Below are positions 51,521-61,672 of a stretch of 64,000 nucleotides of DNA, one piece after another. Below the pieces are notes generated by a model. The model made no database searches. It was not told where the DNA came from and worked only from the letters and a program-made list of their open reading frames with translations. Origin of the DNA: Cladopsammia gracilis. Its lineage: Eukaryota; Cnidaria; Anthozoa; Scleractinia; Dendrophylliidae. Positions within the stretch are counted from its first letter, which is position 1. Every line of letters begins with the position of its first letter. Location of the stretch: contig JAJGOT010000003.1 of assembly GCA_022457155.1 (NCBI GenBank), positions 300,001-364,000 of the forward strand, written 5' to 3'. The position numbers and the translations under genes are program-made.

Positions 51521-52263
51521 TAAGCAATTCGCGATACGTTGCAGTATTTTAAGTGATCCACCGTCAGGGACTAAAATATATATATCGGTAAAATTCATGT
51601 TCGCAAGGGCACCAGCCGAGAACCGATACAAGTTAACAAGAGGAGGCGCTGGAAATGAATTGGACACACATTAACAGAAATAAAAAATGCCATGGCGCGT
51701 CAAGCCATGGAATAGAATCTACAAGACAGTAGGAAGCGAGGCCGACCCAAGAACAAAGAAGAGGGCGATGAACAGACAACGATGACAATCTATGCCATGT
51801 CCCTCCCTGGGACGAAGAAGACTAAGTCAGTCTGTCAGGCCGATTCACTTTCACCATTACGATCGATGGGCATAAGGTAAAACTAGCTATTTACTATAAA
51901 GTATATTTACATATGGAAACATATATCCCGAAACCCTCAGGCTGATTTTTCAAACGAAAAATGCGTTTCACTTCCAACACCTCGAATCTCCTTCAAAAAT
52001 ATTCCGCTACGCGTTTTCTTTTCAACCCTCTTCAGGGTGTTATACGGATTTTCAACACACAAATTCGTATCTCACTAGTTCACGAACGACGTCGCAAGCG
52101 ATACAAATACGGTTAATTCATTTCTGTTATACCGTTTCATGAAGCTGATTACATGAAGCTTGCTACTCACTTTTGCGCGCTTACACTTGGACGGTTAAAG
52201 TTCAAAAGTAAAAAAAAAAAAAACGGCCAAAATGTCATTTTACAAAGCATTAAAAAACTAAAA

Positions 52264-53225
52264 GCACTAGAGAAAAATACTACTCAGCAGCTTTCATTTG
52301 AATGGTAACACTTGAGAATTTCTATCCACGGACGCAAAAGTTAGAACCACCTTGTACAGCATAATAAACAGTACCACAGGAAAGTACTGCTCAGCAGCTT
52401 TCATTTGAATGGTAACACTTGAGAATTTCTATCCACGGACGCAAAAGTTAGAACCACCTTGTACAGCATAATAAACAGTACCACAGGAAAGTACTGCTCA
52501 GTAGCTTTCATTTGAATGGTCACACTTGAGAATTTCATCCACAGACTCAAAAGTTAGAACCGCCTTGTACAGCATAATAAACAGTACCACAGGAAAGTGC
52601 TGCTCAATAGCTTTCATTTGAATGGTAACACTTGAGAATGTCTATCCACGGACGCAAAAGTTAGAACCACCTTGAAAAGCATAAAAAAAACAGTACTAAA
52701 GGAAAGTACTGCTCAGCAGCTTTCATTTGAATGGTAACACTTGAGAATTTCTATCCACGGCCGCAAAAGTTAGAACCACCTTGAAAAGCATAAAAAAACA
52801 GTACTAAAGGAAAGTACTGCTCAGTAGCTTTCATTTGAATGGTAACACTTGAGAATTTCTATTCACGGACGCAAAAGTTAGAACCACCTTGAAAAGCATA
52901 AGAAACAGCACTAAAGGAAAGTACTGCTCAGCAGCTTTCATTTGAATGGTAACACTTAAGAATTTCTATCCGCGGACGCAAAAGTTAGAACCACCTTGAA
53001 AATCATAAGAAACAGCACTAAAGGAAAGTACTGCTCAGCAGCTTTCATTTGACTAGTAACAGTTGAAATTTTATTCACAGACTCAAAAGTTTAATAGAAC
53101 CACAGACCAAAAGGTAGAACCACCTCGTACAGCAATAAACAGCACGATAAGACGATAGGAAAGTACTGCTAAATAGCTTTCATTTGAATAGTGACACTTG
53201 ACAATTTCATTGGCAAACATTAAAG
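52264..53225 (-). repeat. 107-bp satellite array, about nine units
   Basis: The period is exactly 107 bp at 52336-52443. Units have AAAAGTTAGAACCACCTTG, AGTACTGCTCAGCAGCTTTC and TGAATGGTAACACTTGAGAA. Later units share AAAAGCATAAAAAAACAGTA variants, so the array grew by local duplication. It lies directly downstream of the orphan gene. Confidence 0.96.
53070..53075 (-). terminator. Candidate polyadenylation signal of the orphan gene
   Basis: AATAAA on the minus strand, about 215 bp past the stop codon. It lies inside the edge of the 107-bp array, so the transcript may end within the satellite. Confidence 0.4.
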
Positions 53226-53289
53226 TTACAAGCACCTGAACTACGTTGACTGACTGAAGGTTTGACTTCAAAAGTGAACGGTACAGCCA

Positions 53290-54057
53290 CTAGTAAAGCA
53301 ACTGAAACACGTGATTAACTATAAACAGCACAATCACAGTCAAAAGAAGCTTGTTGATGTAGAGAGGGCTGGCTCCGTTAGGATTTGTTTCGTACAGGGT
53401 GATCATTGTGCCGCGAATGCTTTTCAAAATCTGTTGACAAGATGTTCCTTCCACTATCTTTGCATTGTACCGAGCACGACTTGTCACTTCAAAGTCCTGT
53501 TCGTTTATATCGTCCAGAGAAATGGTCTTTCCATCGTATGTAGTCGTTTTTCCAGTCTTCTTGTATGTGACCGTGGTTTTCAATTCAACCAAGTTATCGT
53601 CGATACCTTCTCGAAGTGTCCGCGTTACCGATGTCTGCCCCACCACACACAAGCCTCCAAAAGCATCTAACAGCTTCACACTTTCATACATAATCCTGAC
53701 TGCTCGTTTTTTGGGGATGGACACATAACTGTTATACATTGGATATCCGCTCCGGTACACTGGAGCACTGCTTAGAACATAGTTATACACAGAGTAACCA
53801 GCAACAGCTTTGGGAAAAGCGTTTGAGCGTGAACCGAGTGTAGTTTGTCTAACGATGACAGAGGAGCGGACAGTAGTGGCTTGGATCGGTGTATATTTGC
53901 TGATCTTGGGTTTTGAGCTCGAACTCGATCTTGATCTTGAGCTGGATGAGCGGACACGGACACGGAACCCTCCACCGCCACCGCGTCCTCTGGCAGCTGA
54001 CAACTTAATCAACGCAACGGTCATGATAACAAGAAGAAGCACTGTAGAAGACCGCAT
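53290..54057 (-). CDS. Orphan secreted/membrane-anchored 255-residue protein
   Basis: I do not recognise the family. The start chosen is Met at 54057 (AGAAGGATGC context), because it begins a clear signal peptide MRSSTVLLLVIMTVALIKLS. The upstream open frame to 54189 adds 44 residues without features. After the signal come an Arg/Gly patch (RGRGGGGGFRVRVR, residues 23-36), a Ser/Arg run (37-48) and a Tyr-rich segment (88-111). A more ordered part (112-225) has two cysteines (137 and 207). Last is a hydrophobic tail (LLLTVIVLFIV, about 237-247) that could be a GPI signal or membrane anchor. The layout recalls prion/Shadoo proteins (signal, basic RG region, one cysteine pair, C-terminal anchor), but I see no sequence homology beyond composition. 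It is a single exon in the window. A pseudogene copy lies at 51200-51520 and an upstream-region fragment at 5180-5310, so it belongs to a dispersed family. Confidence 0.85.
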   Translation of the reverse strand: MRSSTVLLLVIMTVALIKLSAARGRGGGGGFRVRVRSSSSRSRSSSSSKPKISKYTPIQATTVRSSVIVRQTTLGSRSNAFPKAVAGYSVYNYVLSSAPVYRSGYPMYNSYVSIPKKRAVRIMYESVKLLDAFGGLCVVGQTSVTRTLREGIDDNLVELKTTVTYKKTGKTTTYDGKTISLDDINEQDFEVTSRARYNAKIVEGTSCQQILKSIRGTMITLYETNPNGASPLYINKLLLTVIVLFIVNHVFQLLY

Positions 54058-54379
54058 CCTTCTTGACAAAAAACAATCTGCCTTGGTTTTGTTGGATATT
54101 TCTGGGTGTTGTGGACACTGTTGTTGGTTAGCTATTGTGCAGTGGTGTTGGTATTGTTTAGTGTTTTTAAATCTTGTGTAATACGTCATTTGGTGATCAC
54201 AACTTACGCAAAACTAAGAAACTACCGCTTTGTTTATCGTTCCTCGGGCAATGTTTCCACGCCCTAAAGAATGTATATGCGTAGGATGTGCCTAACTCCG
54301 TCGATGAGTCAACCAATCGGGGCGGGGGCGGAGGGATGTTTGACGTCACGCGGACACGGGTATTCCTACTCCTAAAATG

Positions 54380-55480
54380 ATTGGACGCTGTGAATAGCCC
54401 GCAGAATCTTTACAGTTGTTATGATTGCAAAAAGTAAGACCAATAAAGAACACGGTGTTCCTGAAATAAAAGCTGGTCTATCTCTCTCACACTTCATACT
54501 CCTCGTTCTCTGAAACTGGGCAAGATAAAAATGTGATGTAACATGTACATCAAGGTCGAATCCAGGTTTAGGGTTCGTACCTTTTTTGGATAATGCAATA
54601 CAATACAATACAGTTTTTGTTAGCTCATCCTAAATGGGGTTTTCAGAAGTGTTTTCCAATTAAAAATAAGAAATTAACAAATAAGGGGAAAAATGCAGAA
54701 ATGAGGAGTGCGGAATACGGAACTACGGCTTCTATGCTTCCAGTTGTGTTTATTTCCAAAACACAGCAAATTGTTCGCTGTACTTTGTCCATTGGTGCGA
54801 TGGTGAGTTGTCAGTTCCTGTGTCCTTATCACTGCCTATGTGGATGGCTGATTCTTGAACGCAGTCATGAAATATTTAGGAAAATTATATCTGTTGACAG
54901 CGTTTTATCGGCGCAAAATATTTTTAAAAAAATAAAGTTTGGACACGAGAGAACCTGAGGAACTGATCGTGTTGTGCGGGAAATTCTTGTTATTATGTTA
55001 GTTACGTAGTCGCCTTGCTTTTTCTTTGTGTTAGTGTCAAAAATTCGCATATTTTTGTAAATATCTAGTTTTCGACTTTTTTTTTCATCGAAAATAGTTC
55101 AATTATTGATCGATTTCGTTCGAGGACGATTAGAGGACTTTGCAAACTTATCGAGTATCGCGAACATCATTGGGACACTTTTTCAACGACATCGTTTCTT
55201 CGGGCGTTTATCTAGACGTATTCAATCGAGTAATGCATAATAAATATTTATCTAGTGAACAAGGTTCGCTAACACAGTCGCAAGGCGCAGCTGTGATTCT
55301 AGTCTATTTTGATATTACAAGATTTTAAGTTATGCGCATAAAACATGGATAACTGTTCACGATTTATTACAAACTAAGGCGTATTTACATATGAAAACCC
55401 TTAGGGTCAACTTTTTAAAAGAAGAGAGAGCTTATACAAAATTTCAAGCACCTCGAATTTCGTTAGAAAATACACTGCTA
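54380..55480. other. Intergenic, nothing assigned
   Basis: A 121-codon plus-strand frame at 54593-54958 has no domain, signal peptide or splice context that I recognise. Confidence 0.45.
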
Positions 55481-55489
55481 CGTGTTCTT

Positions 55490-55800
55490 GTTCTATGTGT
55501 TCGGAAGTATCCGACAGGTGTTCGGAAGTATCCGACAGGTGTACGGAATCATCCGACCGGTGTACGGAATATCCGACCGGTGTACGGAAGTATCCGACAG
55601 GTGTTCGGAAGTATCCGACAGGTGTACGGAATCATCCAACAGGTGTACGGAATCATCCGACCGGTGTACGGATGCATCCTACCGGTGTACGGAGGGTCAT
55701 AGGCTCGATTCCTGTCGGGGACTCAGATTTTTTCACTGTCCCGTGCTTGTGACATGAGGAACATTACATTTTTCTCAAATCAATTTTTGTTTCGAATCTT
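55490..55800 (+). mobile_element. SINE with expanded anticodon-arm minisatellite
   Basis: The right end GGGTCATAGGCTCGATTCCT (box B region) and the tail TGACATGAGGAACATTACAT match the SINE at 38046-38160. Upstream, ATCCGACCGGTGTACGGA, the expected anticodon-arm part, is repeated as the 21-bp array at 55495-55690. Box A is not seen. Confidence 0.8.
55495..55690. repeat. 21-bp minisatellite, about nine copies
   Basis: Units GTGTTCGGAAGTATCCGACA (G) and GTGTACGGAATCATCCGACC (G) alternate. All plus frames stay open, producing artificial repeat peptides. Confidence 0.96.
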
Positions 55801-56040
55801 AACGTGACATTAAATGCATTGTGTGAAATGAGATAGAACTGGATGACGTAATGCGCCGTTAAATTTGTTGTGGTCCCGTGCATTGCGTGATGACGCATAA
55901 CGAGTGCTTACTAATGAGAAGGTGTTCATCACGGAAACTTTAATTGAATTTTATTTCAACTACTAACGTTTTTCCTCTTCTCGTACGTTAAAATCATTTA
56001 AGGTAGTCTGTTAAAATCGTTTAAGGTAGTCTGTATATAG
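55801..56040. repeat. Duplicated block, unoccupied copy
   Basis: GTGACATTAAATGCATTGTG, GATGACGTAATGCG, GTGCATTGCGTGATGACG and AAGGTGTTCATCACG recur in order at 56598-56900. Confidence 0.78.
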
Positions 56041-56597
56041 AATGTATTAGAATGTATTAGCTTGTCCCAACCGTGTGGGAGATGGTTACGCAAAAATAAA
56101 TCGTTTTTAAATTAGAAAGATACAGTCCTCAGTGATTGATATCAGCTAAACGCGGAGTTGTGAGAATTCCGCGACAGTGATCGTAGGACAAAACACTAAC
56201 ACCGAGTAGAAACTGGATATTTAAAACGCGCAAATGCCGAACGAGACGACATTTTGCATTTTGCTTTTCATAGTCCCCTATTTTTCCGAGTTTAATTTGT
56301 TCATCTCAGTGCCATAACAGGGGAGTGAAATCGTTAGAAATTCTGACAGATTTTTGTCTTGTCCGTAAAACACTGTTAGAACCTACTGAAACGCTCACCT
56401 TCTATTTCCGAAGCTTCGATGAGTGATAACCGTTAAGCTTGACTGATACCTTTCTTTCAGTTACACAGCGATAGCGAAACCTCTCGTATATGACCACCTT
56501 CTCAATAAGGCGGCACCTTCAAATGGAAAGTGGGTGGTTTCGCCCCGGGTATAATGCTCGTGAAAATATTATGCACTTGTCACTGGAAACCTTTGCC

Positions 56598-56930
56598 GTG
56601 ACATTAATATGCATTATGTGAAATGAACTTGAACTGAATGACGTAATTCGTTAAATTCAGGGGAAAGTCCTGTGCATTGGGTGCAGGGGCGGATCCAGGA
56701 TTTTTCTTAGGAGGGGGTTCACCTCTAAGGAATGACGTAACCACGTTTTTTTTCTTTTCTTTGCAGAATACAAGTTATATTAGAAAGATGCAGGTCATCT
56801 CAGGGGGGTGGGGGGGGGGGGTGCGCACCCCCTGCACCCCCCTAGAGCCGCCCCTGGGGTGATGACGAAAGAAAAGGTGTTCATCACGAAAACTTTTACT
56901 GTTTTTTTTTTTAACTACTAATACGTCCAA
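56598..56930. repeat. Duplicated block, occupied copy
   Basis: Same block as 55801-56040, interrupted by the MITE at 56684-56856. Confidence 0.78.
56684..56856. mobile_element. MITE with CAGGGGCGG ends
   Basis: CAGGGGCGGATCCAGGATTT at the left and GAGCCGCCCCTG at the right. GGGTG flanks both sides. The ends resemble widespread animal hAT MITEs, although a 5-bp duplication is short for hAT. Confidence 0.85.
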
Positions 56931-57029
56931 CAATTTGCACACAGCATAAACACTACATGCAGTAGCCGACACGATCGCTAACTGAAATGCAAAGTTATAC
57001 AAAACACAAATCGTGTAAATCAAACCTAC

Positions 57030-58238
57030 TTGCGATTCAAGTCACGTAATGACCTAATGCGTTAAACGTCTTGACTTTTACAGCCTCGCGCATTGCATGT
57101 CAGAAGAATGCTCTCTTTTCAAACTATTTTTAAACGCGCATGGTTCGCCATTCAAATCCTTTCAATAGGAAAAAACAAGCACAAAACGGAATACAATTAA
57201 TAAAACAGGTATTCAGAAGAATCGGTGATGAAATAAGTAAGATAAGAAATTAAACCTTGAATGCTATTTTAAAATACAATTTATCAGCTGTAGCTATATC
57301 TTGAAACCACTTATTAAGAGAACCTGTCTGTAAAAATCAAACATATCGCGGCAAGTGATAAAATTAAATTCTTTTGATATTTTAACGTTAGATAGATTAA
57401 GGCATAACAAAAATCACTTAATTTCCAAAACGCGAAGCGGCCAACATTAGGCTACTCACTCGACTCACTTTCTACAACAGAATAGAAGGTGAGTAGCGTA
57501 GCCAATAGGAGAACAGAATTCGTGATAGAACGCTAGTAGATTTATACTAAAAACAAATAGGCTTTATATAAACAACAGTTTGTTTGAAATGAAATAGATC
57601 TAATTTGAACCCACTGTCCTTATCAAAGAAATCACAATCAGAACCTTCGAGAAACATAAGAAGGCACTTCGGCTATCTAGTGTAACCCCAAAAAAATCTT
57701 ACCCGGAAAACTACTCAGTTTATAACTTGTTGGCGTAACGCCACGAGTAATTAACAAGTAGCCGGTTAATACGGCTTCACAAGGGGGCCGTACTGGACGG
57801 CAGACAAGTCATTTGTAAAAGTTCAAATAAAGCAAATTTTGTTTCGAAACTTAGCGTGACATAAATATGTATTGACGTTTTGAGCACACATTCTACAAAA
57901 CTAAAATGGAAATTATTACTAAGATTAGAAGGTGGTCGCTTACGAGAAGTGGTTGCATTGGAGAGGTGTTCGCTTTCAAGAGGTGATCGCACATGGAGGT
58001 TCGCCTGTGGTGGTTCATGAAACACCAAGAGAAACTTACAATACTGCGCTTGACAAAAACTAGTTACCCGAGACTTCTTAAAGATGGTGGCTAAAGGTGG
58101 ATTTTCGCTTACAACAGTGGACGTTCAGAGAGATTTATTGTACCGGTCATGCCTCGACATTCAGACCACTTAGTCAGTTTATCTAAACCGGCCAACATTA
58201 CAGGCATCATACGGGAACAAAATCAAACGACGTTCAAT
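57030..58238. other. Intergenic, nothing assigned
   Basis: Scattered fragments of the ACGTAATG block and a GGCTACTCACTCGACTCAC word shared with 28692. No gene seen. Confidence 0.45.
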
Positions 58239-58460
58239 ACAATTGTAAAATTAAACGAGACTTACCTGTAAGTTGAAGTTTGATTAAGTTTCTATCACAA
58301 GACAACAGAAGACGAGAGATCACATCGCCGCGCAACACCAACAACAAAAAAGAGTGGGTGTGTCAGTGGAGGGCATGTGATCTCTCGCCTTCTGTTGTCA
58401 TGTGATAGAATCTCAACCAAACTTTAACTTACAGGTAATTCTCGTTTAATTTTACAATTC
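58239..58460. repeat. Foldback MITE with 90-bp arms
   Basis: AATTGTAAAATTAAACGAGA, TTACCTGTAAGTT and ACAACAGAAG...GAGAGATCACAT on the left are mirrored on the right with few changes. The loop is about 40 bp. Confidence 0.9.
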
Positions 58461-58914
58461 TGTCACATGACCAGAAGGCAAAGATCCCATGAGACTTTAA
58501 ACTGGCTAGATGCACCCATACGTTTGGTGGAGGAAAACAAGCCACAACTGTGAGAAAATACTCAGTATATTGTGCTAACAGTAACAAATAAAAGAGCCCC
58601 AAACATGTATATATTGTTATATAGCTGGAGTTTTTGTCAATACAACGCGCGTGTTGATTGGTTGATTCATCGTCACATGACATCTAAAAAACAAACTGTT
58701 TCCCGCCAATTGTGCTAAGCAGGCAATATTTGCGAAAGCGGGCAACAATTTTGACGTCAGAGGGTAACATTGCACTGTTGCCCGCTAGCGCACGTCATCA
58801 GACCGTGATCAGACCGTGACGAAAGGTTACATGATTATGATGGAACGAGTGCTCGGCGCGTTTTTCAAACTGTCTTGTGTTGTGTTTTTTTTTTTGTTGC
58901 TATATAACAAATCA

Positions 58915-58951
58915 CTTAATGACTGATCCCTCGGGAACAGTCATTAAGTGT
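58915..58951. repeat. Short perfect hairpin near recombinase remnant
   Basis: CACTTAATGACTG and CAGTCATTAAGTG surround ATCCCTCGGGAA. It lies 20 bp past the stop of the recombinase fragment, where a terminal or circle-junction repeat of a tyrosine-recombinase element could sit. Confidence 0.55.
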
Positions 58952-58970
58952 TTATTATTAAGGTAACGAA

Positions 58971-59830
58971 TCACTGGCCCAGAACAGCCAGACTGTTTTC
59001 TTGAATAACAGGCTTATTGTAATATTTACGGAAGGTCTCGGCAGATTTCCAGCTTGCCTTTTCCACGATCTCGTGCACGGGAACATCCCGCCCATAAGCT
59101 TTGGAAACGGATGCTGATCTTGTGCTATGAGCAGCGAACACTTTAGTATCAACCCCGCAAAGTTTGAGGGTTTCTTAGTCCACCTCGAAATCGTGTCCCT
59201 TGATACAACTTCATGGGGCCTGACATATAACTAACAAATAATTTTGTTACATCATTACGCAAAACCTTTGTTGCAAGCCAAAGGGCAAATGGTAATGTCA
59301 GGCTCATATCGAGCTCTGTCAATCCTAGTATATGGGTTCCTAGGGCTACTGGTCTTGATATGTTCCATGATGTCAAACGGGGTTTCCCTAGATCGGACCA
59401 TAAGCAGAGAGCCCCCCGTATCCACGGCGTGAACTTGCGTAAGGTTGTGGGCGGACCTTCTTGGTAAATTTGTTGGATTCTGAAATGTCCTTTGCGAGCA
59501 TGGACAGGTCGCCAAAAAGGAACTCTGAAGTACCTTTTACAGTGGATGAGCTTCAGAGTGCTGTATAGTCTTTATGCATCTCTTTATTCATCTCTTTATC
59601 CATGTGGTTTACCTCGTGGTTACACTTTAGCGCCATTGCGATGGCATCCGTGACAAGGGTGATCAGATCTTTTTTGAATCGCCAAATCGGCGGCCTTTGT
59701 CATGGCTATTACTGAGCCGATGAGTGTGTTTTGCCCTTTCTGAGATCGGGAATCTTGTTCTTTCATCGTTGCTGAAAGCTGGTTCCAAATGAGGGGGTTT
59801 ACCTTCGGTGTTCTTAAACCCTTCACGTTT
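58971..59830 (-). pseudogene. Tyrosine-recombinase element remnant (DIRS-like)
   Basis: The C-terminal part 58971-59174 is open: ETLKLCGVDTKVFAAHSTRS, ASWKSAETFRKYYNKP, stop. HSTR (HxxR) and the Tyr of FRKYY fit tyrosine-recombinase catalytic motifs. Upstream, NDVTKLFVSYM and SRDTISRW occur in other frames, and LIWNQLSATMKEQDSRSQKG at 59740-59790 looks like the gag-like part of DIRS-type elements. Multiple stops and shifts show it is dead. A Crypton is an alternative. Confidence 0.75.
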
Positions 59831-59841
59831 TCAGGCCGGGT

Positions 59842-60023
59842 ATACAGCTATTTCAATTAACGTTGTCAGATGAAAAAAGCTCAAAGCCAAGACCGCAAGG
59901 TAGTATCGGATTTATATGCATAAATTCACCACAACTGCTATTAACAACTATCCATACTACCTTGCGGTCTTGGCTTGTAGGCTTTGAGCTTTCATCCGAC
60001 AACGTTAATTGAAATAGCTGTAT
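59842..60023. repeat. Foldback element, about 70-bp arms
   Basis: ATACAGCTATTTCAATTAAC, GTTGTC and GCCAAGACCGCAAGGTAGTA on the left are mirrored on the right. It sits directly upstream of the recombinase remnant. Confidence 0.9.
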
Positions 60024-60360
60024 TTATCGAGCTTCACTGACCTTGAGCTTGTCTGCAGGATATATCTTGATACTCGATGGTTTGTACTTCATTTTATGGC
60101 ATTGGGTAAAAATGTATGTTGTTTTGTTTTCTGGTAGTCAAATGGGGTTTATAGGTTTAGATTGTTGGTTTAGTATTGAAGTGTGGGAGGAAAGGATGAA
60201 CGGTGTATGCAACACAGGTATTTCTAGTAGATTTAACTATAAATGAAAGGTTATGATGTGTTGTTATGTTGTTATCATTTAGTTTAGTAGTCATGGTGAT
60301 GAGGTGATGAAATGAGAACGTGCAGTTTTTTTAATGCCTCATTAAGTACTGTTTAAAAAA

Positions 60361-60690
60361 CGAGCAGTAGTGTATTATCAGGTTTAAAGGGACACCTTCA
60401 ACCTGTGTGCTTTGCGACATTTTCTGTAATACAGATATTGCTAAACTCGCAAGTGTCTTTGTTCACCCGATTCTATCTTTGCAATCTTTAAGGTTGGCTG
60501 TATAAGCTATCTATTTAAAGTTGTTTAAGTTTTCATAATTTGATTTTTTTGTCCATTTTGGTTGTGAAATTTCAACTAAAGAAAGAAAAACAATAATAGA
60601 CGCGCGCAAGGGACAGTGCTTGAAAGAGTCCCTTTAAAAACTCGAGGCGAAGCCCAGAGTTTTAACACCTGATAATACACGTTCTGCGAG
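60361..60690. repeat. Outer inverted pair GTGTATTATCAGGT around a TTAA MITE
   Basis: GTGTATTATCAGGT at 60370 and ACCTGATAATACAC at 60666-60680, with CGAGCAG/TCTGCGAG-type words outside. The inner element at 60384-60637 begins TTTAAAGGGACACCTTCAA and ends AGTCCCTTTAA. Confidence 0.7.
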
Positions 60691-61530
60691 TTTTTTGAAC
60701 GGCTTCAAAAACATTCTTTCAAAAGCGTGTCCATTCGGAATTAAAACAATTGCGCTTTTGTGCAAAGAGGAAATTAGCATACAAAAAAAAAAACAACAAG
60801 TAGACTGATTAGCATACAACACATGTGCCACGTCTTCGACGAAGTGACCATTGCTTCCCGGCTCCTCTCGAAAGTTTTGGGATTTTAAAGTTCTGAGGAA
60901 AAACATCTACTGAAAGTTGACAGGTACGGTAGATAAAACGTCTGACAATTTTTTTTTTTAAAGTGGTAGGGAACGAGCAGAAATAAGCAGCTTGCATCTG
61001 CGAACCAGTCGCTTACCTGGCAATTTACACGAGGGCGCTGGTGTCATTCAAATAACGGCTCACTTGTTAAACTGTTGGTTGTTTATTTTGTTGAGATTCC
61101 AATTAGAATGGCAAAAGACTAGATTTCGTTAAACAGTACTGAACAAAAATATTAAAGTCGCCATTTGTTGTACTAGGAATTCTGAACAATTACTACCCAT
61201 ATCAGTATTCTTTATAAAAAGATTACGTGTGATCTTTATATAAATATCACGGTGGTCATTTTAAAATCATTCTCATTAAAAATTTAGCGATTTTTGCATT
61301 GTTTGCCCATTCAGCCCCGCACTCCCCTGTGACTGAAATCAAAGCCGCCACCAGGCTTTCCATAATGACCGTAGATTACCAGGTATAAAGGTTCATACAC
61401 GTGATCGATTTACGTCGTGTGATTGGCTGATATGCTCATTAATTATTAATGAGTTTTTGAAATGGATTATGGTAAAGATTTATTTTGGAATTATTTGAAA
61501 ATGATGCCACTATTCGCACTGCATATATTA
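60691..61530. other. Intergenic, upstream of CCHC gene
   Basis: AT-rich, no gene. The last 100 bp before the TATA box may hold promoter elements, but I recognise none. Confidence 0.45.
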
Positions 61531-61540
61531 CGAACAACGC

Positions 61541-61547
61541 TATAAAA
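61541..61547 (+). promoter_or_regulatory. TATA box of CCHC gene
   Basis: TATAAAA, about 130 bp upstream of the start codon; a transcription start near 61570 would give a 5' UTR of about 100 nt. No other in-frame ATG precedes 61673. Confidence 0.55.
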
Positions 61548-61672
61548 TCTACCACCATGAATAAATTACCCCATTGCTGCTCAACTACAGAAGCGGTATA
61601 CGACGTTGAACAGTACGCGAGATTATAACCACAGTTCTACTTAAGAAGATACGTCGAGTGAAAGGTTCTGAA

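Noticed and set aside
54593..54958. 121-codon plus-strand frame
   Set aside because: No domain or promoter, and it has a Lys/Asn-rich composition expected by chance.
55391..55757. Three overlapping plus-strand frames of 85-103 codons
   Set aside because: The 21-bp minisatellite keeps all frames open; the peptides are pure repeats.
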